Position numbers and translations under genes: made by a program. Under the pieces are notes generated by a model. It saw nothing but the letters and a program-made list of their open reading frames with translations. It did not search any database and had not been told where the DNA came from. Positions 33,046-45,344 of a DNA stretch of 64,000 nucleotides are shown in pieces. The stretch is from Citrus sinensis (taxonomy: Eukaryota; Streptophyta; Magnoliopsida; Sapindales; Rutaceae): assembly GCF_022201045.2 (NCBI RefSeq), contig NC_068557.1, forward strand, positions 29,551,501 through 29,615,500, given 5' to 3'. Numbering within the stretch: the stretch's first letter is position 1; every line of letters starts with the position of its first letter.

Positions 33046-36000
33046 TCATGTTGAGTCTTCTTGTATTGAGCTTCGGCTTGAATTGGAGCAAGACAGAGGA
33101 TTGGGCAACGGGATATGTTGATTGTCTGGAAGTGAGATTCGCGTGGGTGGACAAGGCACCGGGGCTGGGTGAGCAATGAAGGTAGGGATATTGTCTCCAG
33201 GCATCAATACAGAAACACCATTCGCATATATAGTCATCTGCAGAAATTAACAAAAAAATAGACTGCTTGAAACACTTATGTGTAATGCTAGAATGCTGTT
33301 GTTTAAACAACATCAGAAATTTACTTTTCTTCAAATCATAAATCACTTTCCAAATGCATAACAAGAAGTCATGACTGATCACATTGACAAACCCAAAGCA
33401 AATATTGATATTTTAAGGGCACAACATGTATCAGCCAATAAATTGAAATTAGGAAAACCATAAAAAGATAGACAAGATGAAAACAGAACCTTGCTGGATG
33501 ATTCACAAAAAATTATCGCAGCAAACGGCAGATGAATGAAAAGAGCAAGAAAAGTTGGATAACATCATGCCTGCAGGAAAAAGGAAATGATTTGCAAACA
33601 TAGGGCTGGGAGAAAAGAAAAGATAATTTTTATTTGCCTATTTAGTATTCGCAGCTTCATAGATTGTGAACCTCATTTCTTGTTACCGTAGAATAATGGT
33701 CAGCAGAATTTGGTGTGCACAACTGGAACAAAGAACCTGTGAAATGGTGCACAGATGCTTTTTGGCCTTAATATAAAAACCAATCATCTACAGACACTGT
33801 AAATTGTGAGAGGCTATCATCAAAACTTCTCCTAAATAGTTGTGTCCCTGAGAGGCTAAAACCGAGGCTATCAAAACCAAGTTTATGGGCCAAAACTTTT
33901 ATGAGGCAATCGAAGCTTTTATGAGCTTTGTTTTGTTACTATAAATAGTTGTCCCAGAGAGGCTAAAACTGAGGCAATCTAAACCAAGTTTTAGTAAGAA
34001 CAGATGACTAGTACTTGAATAAGTGTGCAGTTTGGTCAATCGGACAACTCCAAAATGATTCAGCTGTGTATGACTAAAGATGAAAACAAGATTAAGTGAA
34101 CAACACAGTCAAAAGGTCATGAACACTTTCAAGAATAGCAATTACAGATTGTCAATGTTATCAGAAAGCATTGGATCCAGAGGAAGGGTGAGATTGTAGC
34201 AAGAAACTTCGGTAACAGTCAAACAGTCTAAGTTTGGTTGTCGGCTAGAGCATGGTAGTCTGAGCAATTGTTTGCTACTCCCACCTTTTACACTTTCGTG
34301 CACTGAGGTGCATTACATAATATGGTAATAATAAGGTAAATAGCCACGCCAATTGCCCTCAGTTCGCACTAACTTTTGCTATTTGTTAAATTTTCAAATT
34401 GCATTAGAGCAAATCACATCAACTGATTTGTTCATTTCCATGGGGGAACCAATCTCTTTGTCGAATAATGGTCAGCGGATGAGGTTAACTATTAAACTTC
34501 TAGCACCAGAACAACAATTTGGTGTCCCCCAATTGATAATCCCAAAAAACCTATAGGGACCATCATGTCAGAGTTGAGAGAGCACTTAACATGGGTCCTT
34601 AAGTACAATATTGCATTTAGTGTAGTGTGTGAAGGTGATTAAGACCCATTAACAGATGGCTTGTTGGCTCACATGGAAACCCTTAAAAGCTGACAGTGAG
34701 TGAGATCACATCTTATAGAATTATCAAACAAGAGATTTTCCCTAAAGTCTCCTCAGCGACAGTTAATGTTATACTAAACAGATGACTAGTTACCAATTAG
34801 CAATATATCAAAATTAATAAAGTTGATGAAACTTCCCTCTAGGCTTAAGACCCCACAGTGAAGTTATGCGTTCTGTTAAAACAATAAGCTTGGTTTAGTA
34901 GGTGGGTCATGCTGTTTTTTAAAAGGTATGGCACATGGTAGACTGCTGGTGTGTTGCATACTTGCATCTAGCAGGACCCATCATAGGATACTCAAGATCA
35001 AAATTACCCAGAATTTATATGGTTAATTTCCCACCATAATGGCATGTCAGAAAAGCATATAATCACATAACCAGTTATCTATAATCCATAGGTTTGCTTT
35101 GCCAATGAAGCTAGTTAGTTGCACAGCTAATCTAGAATATAAGAAGACAGACTTCCCCACAAAGAGAACTTGTCCCCCCGGACCCCAGGCACTTGGCATG
35201 AAATAACAACATAGTCATTAATGATGAGAATGATGGCCACCGCGTAAAAGTAGTGGGTCTAAACAACAAGAAGTACAATTAATCCTAAGACTTATCGGTT
35301 TGACACCAACCGTTCAACAGATAGCTTCCAGGTAGGCCATTGCCCAATAATCATAACCATAAACTGCATCTTTTAAATGATGAAATTCTGAAATGCAAAT
35401 GCTGATGAGAAACGAAAACATTTTGAGCTACCACAGTACCTAAAGAAAAATTAGCTGCTGACACTGGATTATCTTTTCATCCCCCAATAATTTTTTGAGA
35501 AAAAGAAAGAATCAAACAAAATAAGTTGATTCTCAGGTGCAATGAGAAGAAAAGCTTGTATTGTGCTGCAATGAAAATTTCGACATGGGAGAGACGCAGC
35601 AGATGGTTAGGATGGATCTTCAATCTCTGCTACAAACGGCAATTTCGGTGATGAAAAAGGACTAGACTTGAGGAAACAGGGAAAGCAAAAAAATAATCAG
35701 AGTAAAGGGGGAAATGTTAATGTCACAGACAGAAAATTTCAGAGGACAACCAAAAGTATTGAACATTGATGAATACCAAATAATAAAATATGTTTGATGA
35801 ATGCCTAAGAGTTAAGACCAATCCTTACCGTTAACAAAACTATTCAGTTTTAAGATTAAGTGAAATAATAAAAAAATAACTGCGAAAAAAAACTGATAAT
35901 CATAAAAGAGAACATTGAGCTACAAAACTTCGTCAGAACAATAATCACCAATATCTGCAAAAATCAAGGTAACCAACCAAACTGTCAAAAGGAACATAGA

Positions 36001-36541
36001 AAGGAACTACATTTCCCACAAAATTGACACCCAAGTAAAACAGAAGTTCACTCTAAGCATCTTCTTCAAGAAAATGAAAGCACCCCATCATCATTTCGCT
36101 TTCACACACAAAATGTGCAAATCCAAGCGCAACAAAAAGAGAGCACTATGAAATAAATAACCACCAAAAGAAAAGAAAAATGCAGACACTTGTAGACTAA
36201 AAAATAAATTCTGAACACAACCCATAAATGAATCGCAAACGTAATGAGCTGTGACTTACTCTGGGAGATGGATAGCCAAGCTTGGGATTGAAACTCAACT
36301 GAGACTCAAGGTCACCACGGGTCGGGCTACCACTTGGCGAAGTGGGTCGAAGAAATCTCTCGAAAATGGCCATGACCAAGAACATGGAAATGAGAATGGC
36401 GGTGGCAACAAAACCAAACGACACCGCATTGACAGAGTTGTCGAAGTGTTTCCAGTTATCTTCCCTTTGCACGTTGTTCAATGGAGCTCCTATTGGCGGC
36501 CACGCAGAAAAATGGTAGCTGCCTTCTAATCCTCCTCTCAT
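33046..36541 (-). CDS. Small single-pass membrane protein, At5g65660-like family
   Basis: Two exons, minus strand: 36541-36260 and 33237-33046, joined by a GT-AG intron of about 3.0 kb (donor GTAAGT, acceptor TTTCTGCAG). The product has 157 residues. The N-terminal part contains S-A-W-P-P-I-G-A-P. One transmembrane helix follows (about residues 38-62, S-F-G-F-V-A-T-A-I-L-I-S-M-F-L-V), then a basic R-F-L-R-P stop-transfer flank. The C-terminal half has L-G-Y-P-S-P, V-S-V-L-M-P-G-D-N-I-P-T-F-I-A-H-P-A and a Pro-rich end. From memory this matches a conserved plant family annotated as hydroxyproline-rich or unknown (At5g65660 type). Function is unknown. The P-T-F-I-A-H-P-A-P-V-P-C-P-P block is the family's best-kept part and lies wholly in exon 2, which supports the splice. 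Confidence 0.85.
33834..33993. repeat. Pair of ~50-bp direct repeats in the large intron
   Basis: AAATAGTTGT(GT)CCC-GAGAGGCTAAAAC-GAGGC and onward to AACCAAGTTT occurs at 33834-33885 and again at 33943-33993. The copies differ at a few positions and are separated by about 57 bases that also contain AAAACTTTTATGAG-like words. Lies inside the 3-kb intron of the membrane-protein gene. Confidence 0.8.
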
Positions 36542-39500
36542 TTTGAGTACTTCACTTTCACTCTCATTACATTACATTACGTGTGCTTTCTTTTCTTGTT
36601 CGTGGCAGTGCAAAGAGGGGGGAGAAAAAGGAAAAGAAAGAGAGAAAAAACGGAGGCCTGTTTCTGTAAATGATGATGTTGTTTTGTTTGCTGCTGTTAA
36701 AGTTGCAGCGGTACCTGAAGCTTTGCTTACACTACTATCAAGGCTTTGTGTGGGAACTCTTGATTTATATATTCAGGCTTGTAAAAAGACAAACAGAGAG
36801 ATAAAGACTAAAGAGAGAAGTGGGCTTACAGGAAGGTGACTTGGTGGGGGAAGAAGATTAATGAGAGAGCTTTGGAATTTGGAGGATTTATTTTATTATT
36901 ATTATTTTTATTATTTTGTGCTATTTTAACTTTTTCTCGGTTTTGTCTTTTTTGTTTCAGAAATTAGAAAATGGTTTATGGGTGTTTTGGCAATTTAAAA
37001 ACGTGAAATTGACTTCTCGTTGTTATTGTTGTTAATCAAGATAAGTGCATATGGTTAATTGATTAAATGATATGGCAACATCAACATGTTACATTCAAGG
37101 GGCAAATGCTATGATCAAAACAATATTGTTCAATTATTCAAAGCCTTTTCTGTCCACATAATTTGAGAAACTTTACATCACTTTACGAGGACAAATTCAT
37201 AATCATGGATAACATCTACATCAATTTTATTATCTTTTAGCAACCTCCTGAAAAAAAAAAAAAAAGAACACCTAACATGCAAATTAAAGAGGTGAGCTCC
37301 CTACCCAGTAGTGCAACCATTGAACAATCCAGGCCCCAAAAAAAGACAACCACATTTCCACAGCAAAATGAATAATGTTTCTACGCAAGAAAAATGTCAA
37401 TAATAAAATTGTTGTCACTGCCTCACTGGTCAGGGCCATGTCAGCTGCAAAATTTTGCTTCTGAGCACGTCACAGTGCGAGTAGTGGCAGTCGTAGCTGC
37501 ACCCAAGGGCCCATTTGTAGTTAGATTTATTTTTGTAGGGCATTTTGGTAACATTAGGCTAGAAATTTACAGGCTGCTCTGGTGCAGTCCGAGGTCAGAG
37601 TTTCAGGCTTTCAATTATGGGGACACACGCAGTCGTCAGATTCCATGGGAGAGAGAGAAGTTGTGATAAGATGGTGAAAAAAAAATTTAACTTTAACTTA
37701 AAAAAGGGAAATATATATATCCGTAAAATTCTTTCTTCAGCAAGCATCTTGAAAATTAAAGGGCAAAACAAACGAGTGGGTCCCAGCGAACCCTACAAGG
37801 TAAAACAATTGCATGATTACGTATCGTCCAGCAAAGCAAACCGGTGGTCCGACGTGGCTTACACATCATCAGTACACGGATGCTTCTCATTCAATCCGAT
37901 TTGAGCGAAAGAACATAAATGTTTTTAATGAATTTATTTTATTTTAATGGAAGGTAGCGTCGTCAAAAGAGTATTTAGATTTTGGGCGCGGTTGGGTTAC
38001 ATTATATATAATCTAATCTAAAAATTACGTTTAAAAACTTTAGACAGAGATATAATAAAACAACAAATAAATTATTAAGGACAATTCATTAAGTTACTAG
38101 GAAACAAACCAAATATTTTCATCGAAGGACATTTATTTATTTTTTTAATTTTAAAGGAATATAATTGGTAAAATATATAAAAACTCGCTCCATCAAGCAC
38201 CAACCCCCACATGTACCTTGTCGAGATACGTGCCCATGTTTCCCCAACCACTCGAATCCCACGGTCCCACCTATGGCCTACTTCCACGTGTCCTTTCCAC
38301 CTCATTTCTCAACGGCTTGACATGGAACGGTCGGCTATTCTCTTAAAAAAAAAAAAAAAAAACCAAAATTTAGGGAAAAAAAAAAATTGAGTTAAAAGAA
38401 GGGAAAAACAAAGCATTAAAGCAAAATTAGCCAAATGCTTCAGTCTTTTCCCCAACAACAAAAGAAACCCAACATATCAGCTTCTTTTGTCGGCTTTTTC
38501 AGCTTCATACGAAACACATGGACATGTAACCCTCCAGACTGTCCCCAAATTGACGCCCAAGATCGCCCCTTGAAACCCAGTAAATCACAGCCGTGGATGA
38601 CCTCTGGGTTATTCATTAGTCAAAGTCAATATGGATGGGGGTAAAAAATGAATAGCCAGCTCGCGCGTGCGTCAACTATAACACACGTGCGATTGCTTGC
38701 TCGGGTGAAGAAAGTCAGGAATTGACTACTGACTGACTGACTGGACCACCCTTGTGTTTGTGTGAGCAAGTGGTCAGGGCCGCAGGGGACCAGGGGCTGG
38801 GCTGCATGGTGGCTCGAGCTAATTGGTGATGGATCACGTGAAAGGATCCTTTTCATGAGTTAAAATTTGCTTTGATTCGAGCTTTTCGGCTTGAATTTTT
38901 GGTGTCAATCACTTTCTCTTCTTTTGATGGTAGTAGAAAAGCTTGACATATTTGACCAGTGACCACTAACCACCGCTTTATTGAAGGACTTAGAATTGGG
39001 CTCCTTTCGAGGCTTGCAGGCCTATGTCTATTCTGTTCGAGCGACCCAATTATGCTCATCTCTAGGGATTAATGTGGACCATATTTGGGCTCCTGTGTCT
39101 TTTTGATTCACGGTGAAGATTCGGAGATCTTCAAATTATATATTTTTGTACCTAAAAATCAAATTAGAGTTGTTAATAATTCACAACTTATGCAGAGTTC
39201 ATAATTTATTATTGTATTATTTGATTGAGGGTCTTATAAACTATGCTTTCAACTTTGGAGAATGTGATTATTGATGAACATTTGCTTTCTACTGTAGTTA
39301 GTATATGGGGGCGTTTGATATGGCCCAAAAAAGGAAGCAACATCATTTCTCGAACAAGACTAATGTTTGGTTTTGAATAACTAAATAAGATTTTGCTATG
39401 ATTTTAGTCGCCTTTCCTGTCAAATATGGAAGCTCCCGAAAGTAATGGGGACTCAATTCATAGAGCTTGTTCCCTGTAATTGATGGATACACTCATTAGG

Positions 39501-40039
39501 CGTAATGCATAAATTAATTATATGATTGAAACTAGCCAAACAAGACATAATCATGGATGGGTCAGTTGCTTCTTTCTAATTTTGGACAAACATCATAGCA
39601 TTAGCAATGTCTCTGAAAAATGAGAAATTATATAAAGGGTCTTTGCGTTCTCTCTAATCAGAAATTTCTATTCCAATTCAAATTACTTTTGATTGTTTAA
39701 TCAAGATATCTTCCGTAACAAATAATAGAAGTTGAAAATTTCTATAATATTTTTATTTATTTAGTCTCAAAGTACACAATTATTATTATTTTTAAAAAAA
39801 AAGGCAAAAAAAAAAGAAAAGAAAAGAAAAGAGTACACAAAATCATTGGGATTGCCAGTAGTGGCTCACTAATTGAGCATACACGGAGATACAACCAAGA
39901 CAACGCTATGGCATTGGTTTATGCAAATTAAGTTTAAATAGCAAACCCTCATATACTAATTAACATATTTTGAACTATAGATTAGATAATGCTAGCCAAG
40001 AAATGACATGATTTTGGTGGGAGGGTTTCAAACGAAAGC
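36542..40039. other. Intergenic region between the membrane-protein and kelch genes
   Basis: The start (to about 36840) is the probable leader and promoter of the 33046-36541 gene, with a GA-rich run near 36616-36650. GC-richer islands at 37790-37880 and 38190-38340 contain ACGTG cores such as CCACGTGTCC near 38285 and look like regulatory rather than coding DNA. Poly-A runs lie at 38346-38361 and 39795-39820. The several 60-95-codon open frames show no family signature. Confidence 0.5.
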
Positions 40040-41155
40040 TTATGACGAGAGTTGAACAACACAACAATGGCTACAGAGCTCTTTCTCTCCTTCCTCCACT
40101 ATAGGCTCAAAGCTCCTCCATGCGTCACTTTTAGCTGCAGTGTCAAAAATATGCACCATCGACATTGTTCTTGCCAGCTCCCCAGCCATCCGATAGCCTG
40201 CCAAGAAGTATAGATGGGTCCCAATCGGTGCCATAGTTAAGTAGAGCCGTTGGATTGGAGGCCAATCTTCAGTATTGGTGCTGGATGTAGAAACTGGTGA
40301 ACTGAGAGTCTGAAGGCAAGATCCATTAACCTCATCCCACATATTGAGCTCCCCGTCATATGACTCAATGTGACCTTTCCATGCCTTTAGGCAATCCCCG
40401 GAGCTAAACAGCCTATTGTCCACCTCAACGATCTGATTAGGTGGAATATCTAATTGCCACATCCGCGCCACGAGGTCCCACTTTCCCGCTTGCGTGTCGT
40501 ACACCTCGGCCGAGCTACGCTCCGTAAAGTGAACCGAACCGTCCGAGTCAGCCCTCTGGGCAAATCCGCTGACCACGTGTATCTTTCCTTGCCACGTCAC
40601 CCCAACACATTTGTACCTCAACGTGCTCATGTTGGGCAGGGGCGTCCACTGATCGAGTTCGGGATGGTACACTTCAGCCGATGCGGTTCCCTTAGCACTA
40701 AACAAGTTGGACTTCCCTCCGGCCACGTAAATTTTATTGTCGCATACGGTGCATGCAAAATCATACCTTGGTACACTCAATGGTGCACATCTGGTCCATT
40801 CATTAGACTTAACATTGTAACGTAGCACCCACGCTAGGACCTTGTCGTAGGCGTCGACAAAATCGTCCGATTCATCGGAGTTGTGAGCTCTCTCCTTGTG
40901 GCACAGGAGTCCACCAATAATGTAAACTGAATCACCCAGCGACACAATTGAAAAGCCCTTCAAAACATGGTTCTCGAGAAGGTCAGGAATGTGACTGACA
41001 TGACTCCATGTGTTGTTAGATGGATTGTAGCTCGCCACCCAGTTGGAAATGTTCGATCTCGGCCCCGGCTCTCTCAGGCAAAACGAGGCCAAGATGAGAT
41101 GGCCGGAAGGGTTACGTTCCGTTGGAGGCGATGGCGAAGAAGTGAGAGAATCCAT
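40040..41155 (-). CDS. Kelch-repeat protein lacking an F-box
   Basis: Intronless frame of 371 residues from an ATG at 41155 to a TAA. At least four kelch blades can be picked out: G-D-S-V-Y-I-I-G-G (about 75), D-N-K-I-Y-V-A-G-G with A-E-V-Y and W-T-P-L-P-N-M (about 140-180), G-K-I-H-V-V-S-G with A-E-V-Y and W (about 190-235), and a degenerate blade around 250-280. The R-x-D-F-A-C-T-V and R-Y-K-C-V-G-V sequences are the usual strands preceding the Gly pairs. A beta-propeller that binds a protein partner is the expected fold. The usual plant partner domain, an N-terminal F-box of about 45 residues, is absent: the propeller starts within about 20 residues of the Met, and the sequence upstream of 41155 does not continue the frame with an F-box. 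Its specific target is unknown. Confidence 0.88.
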   Translation of the reverse strand: MDSLTSSPSPPTERNPSGHLILASFCLREPGPRSNISNWVASYNPSNNTWSHVSHIPDLLENHVLKGFSIVSLGDSVYIIGGLLCHKERAHNSDESDDFVDAYDKVLAWVLRYNVKSNEWTRCAPLSVPRYDFACTVCDNKIYVAGGKSNLFSAKGTASAEVYHPELDQWTPLPNMSTLRYKCVGVTWQGKIHVVSGFAQRADSDGSVHFTERSSAEVYDTQAGKWDLVARMWQLDIPPNQIVEVDNRLFSSGDCLKAWKGHIESYDGELNMWDEVNGSCLQTLSSPVSTSSTNTEDWPPIQRLYLTMAPIGTHLYFLAGYRMAGELARTMSMVHIFDTAAKSDAWRSFEPIVEEGEKELCSHCCVVQLSS

Positions 41156-44100
41156 TGAAGCAGTGGGGGAGGTTTAATTAATTAGACTATTGGTTTGTGT
41201 TACAATGTCAAATGGGGAGATTTAATGTTGGGGAGTAAGGGAAAATATAAAGATGGATCAGCGGAGAACACAACAAAATGTTGAATTGTGAGCATCGACT
41301 AAGAATTGGGCGCGGAGGTCTCGTGCTTTCTATAGAATCTAAGCATTGTGGATGATACCTAGAGGTTTCTTGTCTATGATTGTTGAAATAATTGATTAAA
41401 TAATTTGGTTGGCTATTGTCACTTGCACTGTCCAAATTTGACGTACTATAGAAGTATGAAGATTTGCGATTTAATCAAGAAGAAATTAAGAGAATCGGAT
41501 GGGGATACCTTTACAAGAGTAAAAAATTGGTCATCCATCCATTTCTATTTTTATAAGGGGGCAGCAATGTTGTCACTCCCATTTTTATATAGAAGTGAGA
41601 GATATACGTGGACCATCTAAAATTTACAAGGCTTTGTAATTTTTTTTCGTATAATAAGAAACAAGAGAACATATTTATAAAACTTTTCATTGAAATAATC
41701 AGTGTATAGTGTTTTTTTTCACCCACTCCAAATTGGCAAATTGACTTACAGATTCAAAATAAACGATCAAGGCACAAGTCGGGATCTGTTATATAGTCTA
41801 TATAAAGATAAATTTATCATGGTTCAAGAGTGGATCATTTTTAATGGGTGCACAAAAGAGAGAGGACACGCAAGCATGCATGTAACATAGAAGAAAGTGT
41901 CTGAAAAAGCACCCAAAAGGGAGATGGGAGCAAATCCATATAAGATACTAGCACGATACGCGAATCTCGCACTTTTGCTCTTATAATCTTATTATATGCC
42001 AACATAAATGTGGCTCTAGATTAGGTTAGTTTATCAAGTAAAGTTTGTTTCCATAAAATACTTATTTTTTAAATCGAACTATGTTAATGGTAGCCATTGA
42101 CTGAAAGAGTAACATGCCATGAGAGTGGGACTATTAGTACCCCTATATTTTTCTTTCCAAATCTCTCTCTCTCTTTTTTTTTTTTTAAACCTACTTTAAT
42201 TCTTAAAATATTCTTTTCTAAGATTTTGGTTTCCTTATTTAAAAAGAAAAAAATATTGTCTTCCACAAAATTTCAATTACAATTTTTTTTTTATAAAATT
42301 TTGAATGTTTAAATTATATACATTTAACTCCAAAAATATGTATGTATGTATGCATGAATTAAGTAGAATTAAAGTGAACTCAAAATAACTATTACGTAAT
42401 TTTTTTAAATAAAAATAATTTAGAATGTAAAGTGATTGTGAGGGAACAAAAAATATAAAAGACTTTAGTGTAATTGTGTGGATGTAAAAAAATTAGAGAG
42501 AACTTTATTGAGAAAAATATAAGGGTTTAATTAGTTTAGGGAAATTATCAGCCATATACCTTTAAATGATACCCGTATCAAACGTGTGTGAACACTTTTC
42601 AAGTGTATCACCCGTATACCTTAAATTGACAAAACACTTCTACCGTCCACCAATCCATTAACTTCCGTTAGAAAATTAACAGAATTGTGACAAATTAACT
42701 ATTTTGCCCTTGAAACTCAAAATGAGGTAAAAAGATAAATTTACCCCAAAAATTAACGTAATTTTCAATACACAATTTTTTTTTATTTTTTTATTAACAA
42801 TACATTTTTTTGATTAAAAAAATAAATTATTAATAATTATCTATAAAAAATATCCATATTATACCATAAAAAATTATTAATAACATATTATTTAGAATTA
42901 TACATATTATACCATAAAAATTTTCAGTTGGAGCTTGGAGGAGTAGATCTTCAAAAATTTAGGTTAAATTTTGGAGGAGTAGATTCGGTTGTGAAGTATT
43001 TTTTTTTAGCAATTATTAACAATTATCCGATAAATATGATAATATGTCATGTTTATCAATATATATCATATGACATGTCATTTTTTACTAGGTAAATGAG
43101 ATGACATGTCTTTTTTTTAATCAAAGTTTAGTCAATCTTAAAAGACTAAATTACCCTTATGATGTCAACGCTTGCAAACGGAAGTTAACGGATTGGTGGA
43201 CGGTAGAAGTGTTTTGTCAACTTAGGGTATACGAGTGATACACTTGAAAAATATTCACACACGTTTAGTATGGGTATCATTTAAGAGTATATGACTGATA
43301 ATTTCTCATTAGTTTATTACTTTATTTTGTCTTGATGGGCGACGGGTTTTATAAGGGTTATTGAGGGGCGCCAATACTTCTAACTCTTGCCACAAACCAA
43401 AAAAAGGCCTACTTAATATCTGCATTTGGGTATTGTTTGAATCCAATAATGAGTAAAGAACTATCAAAGCAAAGAGCTTCGTGAAGAAAATGTAAGAGGT
43501 CCGTGAGAGAGCAAAATCAAGGAAAGTGAAAAGGACTCGCATGTGATTGCCTTTTTATTTTTCGAAAAATCCCATCTTATTGTGAGAGAGATGTGAATGA
43601 TTGAGCTGACAAGAGAGATAATGTTATGTTTTATTAGGAATGATAATTTAGCCTTCACATGCTTTCAATGAGTGTAACACCCAATAGTTCCAAGTCTAAA
43701 ATTTCCATCAGTAACCAGAACAAGTTGTGAGCTCCTTCTCAAAAAAAAAAGTTGCGAGCTAACAGTTCATTTATCAAGAAAATCTGGTCTATCAAATAGC
43801 GTCATCAGCTATACAATAAACACGGGCCATTGAAATTTGAAACCTGAATGAGAAAATAGACCCACCGGAAGAATTATCAAATGCTTAATAAAAGAGACCC
43901 ACTTGCTTTAAGGATGAATTCTCACAGAAATCGTACTGCAGTCTGCAGATGCAGGTGCAGGATAGCAGGGAGATGCCAAAATTTGAGACAAATATTGCTC
44001 TGTTGGCTTAGAATGACAGCTCATCTGACATGATACCACAAGTAGAAATAGCATAACTTGCGTACATAAGCGAAAATTGGCACAAAGCAAATATGGAGGA

Positions 44101-45062
44101 GGGAGCTGCAGAACCAGACAATGGGGGAATGGAATTAGATGAGAATATGTAAAGGCAAAATGGCTTTGGAGATAAAGACAAAAAGTGGATGGTAGGAGTC
44201 ACAGAGTAATCAAAACACCCACATAAGTCTCTTATTGCCTTCTGCTGGAGACAAAGCAGCTTGTAGCAGAAAGGGAATTTTGATTTGATTTATCACTGTA
44301 GCCCATTTTCTCACGCATTTTCATTTTGTGAAAGTTATTATTTAAGTGTTGGAGTCTTAAGATAAAAAGGTAATTTGTTACACTATAATTGTCTTTGATG
44401 AGATGACTCCAATCAAAGGACAATTAACCCTTCAATAAATGTAAACTAACATTTCTCTTGAGTCTTGGAAAAACCCAAAGGACAGATACATTACGATCAT
44501 GTGTGTTAACAGTCAATTACAGGCTAAAATACCTCCTAGCTCTAACTCTAAGAGCCGAGGAACACAAAGTTCATTAGATACTTATATTAAAAGTTACAAA
44601 CCACAACGTATGATAGTGATACGACATAATAGAGAAGGCTCTCTGCCCAGTGCGCACATCATCCATTTATTTTTTCTCTCACTCTCTTATTACTTTGTCT
44701 TTCTCTTGAAAGGATGATGGAATTTTAGCATCCCGAAGTGATTCACAGAAAAGCAAGAGACAACTGCCAACTGAAGCTACCACAGCTTCTTTGAAAGACC
44801 AAAAAGATTTGCGCCATCTTTCTTTTTATTTGCTTTCTGATTATGCGTATTCTATCATTTTCTTCCTCGTAAAGTTGAGGCCTTTCTTTCTTGTTTGTTT
44901 TTAACTTTTTATATTCCAAGCCTATTGCAGCCATAGCGAATTGCAAGTCTCCGCTTCTGTTTAAAATCCTCTTCCCAACCAACTTCTTTTAGTGTTCTAT
45001 TTCTTCTCAAGTTCTGTTTTTCTTTTTCCCGAAGATCTTAATTCAACTGCAACCAAGATTAC
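41156..45062. other. Intergenic region between the divergent kelch and 93-residue protein genes
   Basis: Contains the probable kelch promoter and leader (41156 to about 41400), AT-rich DNA, the Mutator-like element at 42539-43307, and a pyrimidine-rich leader of the 45063 gene (about 44640-45062). Poly-T runs occur at 42176-42186 and 42780-42800. The open frames scattered through it, for example at 43908-44202, have no recognisable protein content. Confidence 0.55.
42539..43307. mobile_element. Mutator-like (MULE) transposon with long terminal inverted repeats, 769 bp
   Basis: A 9-bp duplication ATTAGTTTA lies at 42530-42538 and 43308-43316. The left end starts GGGAAATTATCAGCCATATA and the right end, reverse complemented, starts GAGAAATTATCAGTCATATA. 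The inverted repeats extend inward for about 140 bases on each side and include the shared block AACACTTCTACCGTCCACCA. Long terminal repeats plus a 9-bp duplication fit a Mutator-superfamily element. The AT-rich core (about 42690-43155) contains no transposase frame. Confidence 0.88.
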
Positions 45063-45344
45063 ATGGGTTTGATGAGAAGCTTGGAATGGGTGAATAGTTA
45101 TGGTCAGAGGAAATGCAGGAGCCTGTTCTGGAGAGTGAGGGCAGCATTGAAGAAGGCTGTAAAAACTGGGGGCAAACAGCAGTTCAAGTTCCAGTATGAT
45201 CCTTCCAGCTACGCTCTGAATTTTGATGATGGTCGTTCCAATTATGGTTTAGGAGCAAATGGAGTTAAGCAGGCTCAGCATCAAGATTGTTCAGAAAGCA
45301 AAAATGTCATGTGGGTTTGTGTCCTTTGGGTGGAATCTCAGTAG
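45063..45344 (+). CDS. Conserved plant small protein, 93 residues, unknown function
   Basis: Intronless frame beginning M-G-L-M-R-S-L-E-W-V-N-S and ending in a TAG. The strongest block is K-C-R-S-L-F-W-R-V-R-A-A-L-K-K-A-V (residues 19-35), a basic amphipathic helix with aromatic positions, followed by K-Q-Q-F-K-F-Q-Y-D-P-S-S-Y-A-L-N-F-D-D-G (residues 39-58). I recall both motifs from a small plant-specific family without an assigned role. There is no signal peptide. The last 15 residues are hydrophobic and Trp-containing but too short for a sure membrane helix. The leader is long and pyrimidine-rich. The function cannot be named. Confidence 0.8.
   Translation: MGLMRSLEWVNSYGQRKCRSLFWRVRAALKKAVKTGGKQQFKFQYDPSSYALNFDDGRSNYGLGANGVKQAQHQDCSESKNVMWVCVLWVESQ

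Noticed and set aside
40454..40825. Plus-strand frame of 123 codons
   Set aside because: Antisense of the kelch coding sequence, whose blades are clear on the minus strand.
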